A stretch of 46,099 bases of DNA, from contig NZ_SJEW01000037.1 of the NCBI RefSeq assembly GCF_005930475.1, forward strand, positions 1 to 46,099. The letters are read 5' to 3'. Source of the stretch: Modestobacter altitudinis. Its GTDB lineage: Bacteria; Actinomycetota; Actinomycetes; Mycobacteriales; Geodermatophilaceae. Position numbers and translations under genes: made by a program. Positions 42,484 to 46,099 of the stretch are shown one piece after another. The notes beneath the pieces are model-generated. The model saw only the letters and a list, made by a program, of their open reading frames with translations, was not told the DNA's origin and did not search any database. Position 1 is the stretch's first letter; every line of letters begins with the position of its first letter.

Positions 42484-43173
42484 TCAGCTGCGGCGCGCGG
42501 TGAAGGCGCCGGCGGCGTCCCGCAGGCTCTTGGTCGGCCGCAGCCAGGCGCCGTCCACCGGCAGCGCGTCGAGCCGGACGCGGTCGAGCGGGACGGCGAA
42601 GGCGCCCGGCACGTCCTCGATGTCGACGAACTGCAGGAGCTCCGAGGTGATGGCGTAGCCGGCCACCTCGCTGAAGGCGACGACGACGACCTCGGTGCCG
42701 GACCGGGCGAGGTCCTCCAGTGGCTCGGCGAAGTTGCGGCCGTCGCCGGAGAAGACCACCAGCCGGCGCAGCTCGTGGCTGTGCGTCCGGACGCTGATGT
42801 GGTCGAGCATCGACTGGTCGATGTCGTCGTCGGGCTGCAGCTTGGGCCGGGCGAAGACGGCGTAGCCGAAGCTGCGCAGCGCCTCCACCCACCGCTGCAG
42901 CGAGGTGGCGTGCTGCGGCGGCACGTTGGCGAAGACGCAGGCCTCGACCTCCGGCTGCACCGGCGCACCCGGGTCCTCGGCGCCGTCGACGAACCAGGCG
43001 GCGATCGCGTCGAAACGCGGCCGGGACGCCGCGGTGGGCCGTGCCCCGATCACGTTCGCCAGGGTCATGTCGATGTTGGGCGCGTCCCACACCAGCAGGT
43101 CGAGCGCCGGACGGACGCCGTCCGCGTCGTACCCGTCGGCCGAGGCGGTGTCGACGGCGTAGGTCTCGGTCAC
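42484..43173 (-). CDS. NYN (PIN-like) domain protein
   Basis: A 229-residue protein of the LabA/NYN nuclease-like fold. LLVWDAPNIDMTLANVIG gives the first catalytic Asp and Asn, KLQPDDDIDQSMLDHI the central acidic patch, and LRRLVVFSGDGRNFAEPLED the SGD motif. All acidic residues of the family look present, so metal-dependent RNA cleavage is plausible but unproven. GTG 43173 is the preferred start. It is convergent with the PRC-barrel gene. Confidence 0.85.
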   Translation of the reverse strand: MTETYAVDTASADGYDADGVRPALDLLVWDAPNIDMTLANVIGARPTAASRPRFDAIAAWFVDGAEDPGAPVQPEVEACVFANVPPQHATSLQRWVEALRSFGYAVFARPKLQPDDDIDQSMLDHISVRTHSHELRRLVVFSGDGRNFAEPLEDLARSGTEVVVVAFSEVAGYAITSELLQFVDIEDVPGAFAVPLDRVRLDALPVDGAWLRPTKSLRDAAGAFTARRS

Positions 43174-43252
43174 CGGGTCAGTGTGCCGGTCGACGGGTGT
43201 CACCGTGGGACTGGTCGCCCGCCGACGCCGCCGCTGCTCGCCCACCGGCGCC

Positions 43253-44881
43253 TCAGGCCGGGACGACGGCGGCACGATCGACCAGCTCGGCCACCGGTGC
43301 GCCCGGTGGGAGGGTGCCCAGGACCGCGCCCCAGTCCCCGCCCAGCCGGGTGGCGCAGAAGGCGTCGGCGACGGCGGTCGGGGCGTGCTGCAGCAGCAAC
43401 GCGGCCTGCAGGCAGAGCGCGAGCTGACCGGCGATCCGGCGCGCCCGCAGCGGGAGCTGCTCCCGGTCGGCGAGCTCGGTGGCCAGCCGGTGCACAGCGG
43501 CGTCGTACCGGGCGTCCGCGCCGCGCGCGGCGTCCAGGTCGGCGGTCACCGCGGCCAGCGACGAGGACCCGGCACCCAGCGCGCGGAGCACGTCGAGGGC
43601 GATGACGTTGCCCGAGCCCTCCCAGATGGAGTTCAGCGGCGCCTGCCGGTAGAGCCGGGGCATCCCCGACTCCTCGACGTAGCCGTTGCCGCCGAGCACC
43701 TCCAGCGCCTCGGCGACCGCGACCGGGGCGCGCTTGCAGACCCAGAACTTGGCGACCGCGCCGGCCAGCCGCAGGTAGTCCCGCTCCCCCGCGTCCTGCG
43801 CCGCGGCCAGCCGGACCGCCAGCGCGGTGGCCGCCTCGCTCTCCAGCGCCAGGTCGGCGAGCACGTTCTGCATCAGCGGCTGCTCGGCCAGCAGGGCACC
43901 GAAGGCCCGCCGGTGCCGGGCGTGGTGCACCGCCTGGGTCAGCGCTGCGCGCACCGTGGCCGCCGACCCGAGCACACAGTCCAGCCGGGTGGTGGCGACC
44001 ATCTCGATGATCGCCGGCACGCCCCGGCCGGGCTCGCCGACCAGCCAGCCCGTCGTCCCGTCGAACTCGACCTCGCTGGAGGCGTTGGACCGGTCACCCA
44101 GCTTGTCCTTCAACCGCTGCAGCGCGAAGGCGTTGCGCTCGCCGCCGGGCAGCACCCGGGGGACCAGGAAGCAGGAGACCCCCTCGCCGGTCTGCGCCAG
44201 CACCAGGAACAGGTCGCTCATCGGGGCGGAGGTGAACCACTTGTGCCCGGTCAGCGACCAGCTGCCGTCCCCGTTGGCCGTCGCCGTCGTCGTGTTGGCC
44301 CGGACGTCGGAGCCACCCTGCTTCTCGGTCATCCCCATGCCGGCCACCAGCCCGCGCTTGGTCTGCGGATCGGCGAGCCCGAACTGGTAGTCCCGGCTGG
44401 TCAGCGCCGGCTCCAGCGCCTCGGCGAGGTCCGGCGTGCGGCGCAGTGCGGGGACGACGGCGTAGGTCATCGTCACCGGGCAGCCGTGCCCCATCTCGAC
44501 CTGCGTCCAGCCGAGGTAGCCGACCGCGCGACGGACGTGGGCGTGCCGGTCGCCGGCCGCCTGATCCGCCCAGGGAGCGCCGGCCAGCCCGTGGCCGATC
44601 GCGGTGCCCATGAGCTCGTGCCAGGCGGGGTGGAACTCGACCTCGTCGACCCGGTGCCCGTACCGGTCGTGGGTGCGCAGCCGGGGCGGGTTCTCGTTGG
44701 CCAGCCGGCCCCACTCCTGGGCCTGCGCGCTGCCGGCCAGGGCGCCCAGCCCGGCCAGCGAGGCCAGCGCGGCCGCGTCGGCGTGCCGGAGGCAGGCCTC
44801 GGACAGCGCAGCGTCCCCGCCGATCGGGTCGTGCCCGACCAGCGGCGGGACCTGGTTGGTCACCTGGTGCGTGACGCTCAT
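43253..44881 (-). CDS. AidB-like acyl-CoA dehydrogenase
   Basis: A 542-residue flavoprotein of the acyl-CoA dehydrogenase fold, longer than catabolic members. The N-terminus HQVTNQVPPLVGHDPIGG is AidB-type. GMGMTEKQGGSDVRANTT binds flavin, and LNSIWEGSGNVIALDVLRAL carries the catalytic Glu position. A C-terminal ~100-residue helical domain, DNA-binding in E. coli AidB, is present. AidB is induced by alkylation damage; in actinobacteria the substrate is unknown. No ada or alkA is nearby. Confidence 0.9.
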   Translation of the reverse strand: MSVTHQVTNQVPPLVGHDPIGGDAALSEACLRHADAAALASLAGLGALAGSAQAQEWGRLANENPPRLRTHDRYGHRVDEVEFHPAWHELMGTAIGHGLAGAPWADQAAGDRHAHVRRAVGYLGWTQVEMGHGCPVTMTYAVVPALRRTPDLAEALEPALTSRDYQFGLADPQTKRGLVAGMGMTEKQGGSDVRANTTTATANGDGSWSLTGHKWFTSAPMSDLFLVLAQTGEGVSCFLVPRVLPGGERNAFALQRLKDKLGDRSNASSEVEFDGTTGWLVGEPGRGVPAIIEMVATTRLDCVLGSAATVRAALTQAVHHARHRRAFGALLAEQPLMQNVLADLALESEAATALAVRLAAAQDAGERDYLRLAGAVAKFWVCKRAPVAVAEALEVLGGNGYVEESGMPRLYRQAPLNSIWEGSGNVIALDVLRALGAGSSSLAAVTADLDAARGADARYDAAVHRLATELADREQLPLRARRIAGQLALCLQAALLLQHAPTAVADAFCATRLGGDWGAVLGTLPPGAPVAELVDRAAVVPA

Positions 44882-44932
44882 GGACGCACCGTACGAGACG
44901 CCCGGCTCCCCCGGGATCAGGTCACCTGATCA

Positions 44933-44976
44933 TGCGTGCTCCTGGCTCACGGTGTGCGGTGAGCCTGGAGCACGCA
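44933..44976 (-). terminator. Long hairpin after the SRPBCC gene
   Basis: Arms TGCGTGCTCCTGGCTCAC (44933-44950) and GTGAGCCTGGAGCACGCA (44959-44976) pair over 18 bp with one mismatch. It lies about 20 bases past the SRPBCC stop and about 50 bases before the AidB-like start. Confidence 0.7.
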
Positions 44977-44995
44977 CGGTGAGGCAGGACGGTCG

Positions 44996-45385
44996 TCATG
45001 TGCGGACCAGGCCGTGCAGGGCGACCAACGCGGCGGGCGCGTACCCGGCGGCCAGCGGGAGCGGGCCGCGCACCCGCAGCCCCGTCGTCGTTCCGCCGTC
45101 GGGCCCGGACGTCACCCAGTGCAGCAGCGACATGCGGGCCGGCCCGACCTGGACGGTCCACCGCCACCGCCGCGAAGCGTCGTCCACCTCGTCGACCACG
45201 AACGGCACGGTCACCCCGAGCGGGCCGCGCACCCGGCCGGTGACGCCCTGGGCGATCTGCTCCGCGTCGGTGACGACGCCGAGGATCTGCGGTGCCCAGC
45301 TCGACCAGCGGGCCGGGTGGAGGTAGCGGTCCCATGCCTCGGCCGGGGCGACCGGTCCGGTGGCGTGCAGCGTCAAGGTGCTCAC
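44996..45385 (-). CDS. SRPBCC family protein
   Basis: A 129-residue START/Bet v1-like fold with a hydrophobic ligand cavity. TLTLHATGPVAPAEAWDRYL, then HPARWSSWAPQI is the family opening, and the alternating beta pattern ends with helix AGYAPAALVALHGLVRT. Single-domain members of this polyketide cyclase/dehydrase type rarely have known ligands. GTG 45385 is the first start in frame after the noncoding region. Confidence 0.82.
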   Translation of the reverse strand: MSTLTLHATGPVAPAEAWDRYLHPARWSSWAPQILGVVTDAEQIAQGVTGRVRGPLGVTVPFVVDEVDDASRRWRWTVQVGPARMSLLHWVTSGPDGGTTTGLRVRGPLPLAAGYAPAALVALHGLVRT

Positions 45386-45396
45386 CGCGACCAGGT

Positions 45397-45430
45397 GCCC
45401 GCCCGGGTGCCGATCGACACCCGGGCGGGC
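45397..45430. terminator. Perfect 13-bp hairpin
   Basis: GCCCGCCCGGGTG - CCGATCGA - CACCCGGGCGGGC. It lies 12 bases upstream of the SRPBCC start on that gene's strand. Confidence 0.55.
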
Positions 45431-45475
45431 GGGGGGAGCCGGGATCCGCCCCCGAGAATGACCCCGGCGGTCTGT

Positions 45476-45510
45476 GGTCGGGGCCCCGCCCCGTGGCCGG
45501 GGCCCCGACC
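45476..45510. terminator. Perfect 12-bp hairpin
   Basis: GGTCGGGGCCCC - GCCCCGTGGCC - GGGGCCCCGACC, downstream of the partial minus-strand gene. Confidence 0.6.
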
Positions 45511-45717
45511 GATCAGGCGGTGGCCCCCGTGGCGCCACCGCCAGGCCGTGTCCCTGGTCAGCGCCCGAGGGGCTGGAGGGGTCGGCCGGTCATCGGCAGG
45601 TCTCTCACTCGCTGCGTGTCGCGGCCGTGGGCGGCCGGGAACACGGGAGAGCAGCCGGGCTGGGCGGACACGCGCCGGGACGGCGCAGACCGGTCAACCG
45701 CAGCTGCGGGAGGACCC

Positions 45718-46099
45718 CTAGTCGGGGGAGGACGACGGCTCGGGCAGCAGGCCGTCCTGGAGCGTGCGGAGCGGAGCGGTCGAGACGACGACGTCCGCCA
45801 GTGCCGGCTGCCCCGGCAGCGTGGGCAGCGTGGCGTACAGGGCGCCGAGCGGCGACCAGTTGGCGCCCGTGGGCGACGTGGGCGACGGCGGCACGGGCGT
45901 GGCGGGCGCGGCCGGAGCCGGGACGGGCAACGGTGCGGGGGCCGGGGGGTCGTGCGGAGCGGCGGCCGGGACCAGGGTGATCGGGGCCGGCGCGGTCGGC
46001 TGGGTGCGCGGTGCCGAGGCGGTCTGCGCGGACCGCGCCGCCGACGTCGGCTCGGTGGTCGTCCGGTCCGCGGACCCCGCGACGGAACAGGGGCCGGCG
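45718..46099 (-). CDS. 3' end of a Pro/Ala/Thr-rich protein (partial)
   Basis: The frame is open to the window's right edge, about 126 codons, ending at TAG 45718. The visible part is a low-complexity Pro/Ala/Ser/Thr segment (such as PAPAAPATPVPPSPTSPTG) and a more ordered tail with LGALYATLPTLPGQPALADV, then VVVSTAPLRTLQDGLL. Very high GC3 supports coding. It is probably a secreted or wall-linked protein whose N-terminus lies outside the window. I do not recognise the family. Confidence 0.6.
   Translation of the reverse strand, partial: AGPCSVAGSADRTTTEPTSAARSAQTASAPRTQPTAPAPITLVPAAAPHDPPAPAPLPVPAPAAPATPVPPSPTSPTGANWSPLGALYATLPTLPGQPALADVVVSTAPLRTLQDGLLPEPSSSPD

Larger units (their letters stand above)
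45386..45717. other. Gene-free region with hairpins
   Basis: 332 bases without a credible coding frame. It holds two perfect hairpins (45397-45430 and 45476-45510), a GC-rich GGCGGTGGC/GCCACCGCC repeat near 45517-45544, and the 12-bp palindrome CCGCAGCTGCGG near 45697-45708. The short frame ending at TCA 45513 is interrupted after 14 codons. Confidence 0.5.

Noticed and set aside
45513-45560. Possible C-terminus GGGATGATA on the minus strand, DnaK/GroEL-like
   Set aside because: The frame is stopped after 14 codons upstream, so it cannot be a gene end without a frameshift.

Overview
The window is ordinary chromosome of a very GC-rich actinobacterium. Third codon positions are almost all G or C, GTG starts and 4-bp stop/start overlaps are common, and several promoters look leaderless. 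The gene set (LAxTG-anchored chaplin, GntR-controlled GlcNAc PTS, ykoEDC thiamine-precursor importer, AidB-like dehydrogenase, DUF5701 and DUF6297 proteins, microbial rhodopsin) fits soil or rock Actinomycetota. Geodermatophilaceae is my best guess, from overall flavour and not from a marker gene. I see no tRNA, rRNA, insertion sequence, phage gene or CRISPR array, and no compositional break that would mark an island.

Left part (1-13.4 kb): a proton-pump-type rhodopsin is translationally coupled to a purine-type phosphoribosyltransferase. Then come a SAM methyltransferase, a chemoreceptor, an RsmC-like methyltransferase and msrA on the minus strand, followed by an SDR/MDR oxidoreductase pair, a small membrane protein and an alpha/beta hydrolase. 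Two adjacent secreted repeat proteins follow: a DQVVVPVV-repeat protein and a seven-repeat chaplin with a class E sortase signal. An ACC deaminase operon with its own GntR repressor closes this part.

Middle (13.4-31.2 kb): a rhodanese, then a complete amino-sugar module. nagE2, nagA, nagB, a HutC-type GntR regulator and a GNAT run leftward; nagF (EIIB), crr (EIIA) and a PaaI thioesterase run rightward. A dre-like operator lies between the two arms. Next are an MBL-fold hydrolase, clpP, a GNAT, superoxide dismutase and an Nramp Mn/Fe transporter whose upstream hairpin contains a DtxR/IdeR-type iron box. RibD-like, DUF5701 and SDR genes and fabG follow, then a TPP riboswitch in front of ykoE-ykoD-ykoC.

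Right part (31.2-46.1 kb): an ABC ATPase/DUF6297 membrane pair, an RsbW-like kinase convergent with a GAF-PAS-PAS-GAF-SpoIIE phosphatase, gamma-glutamyltransferase, an unrecognised duplicated-motif protein that reads into ggt, a nucleoside hydrolase, a second RsbW-like kinase, a small P-loop kinase, a PRC-barrel protein, a NYN-domain protein, an AidB-like acyl-CoA dehydrogenase, an SRPBCC protein, and the 3' end of a Pro/Ala-rich protein cut by the window edge.

The most unusual signal outside the genes is a family of about 65-bp hairpin elements (four full copies and one shortened copy). They sit at gene ends, most often directly after a stop codon. The outer stems co-vary between copies, and two copies appear to have donated codons to neighbouring genes.
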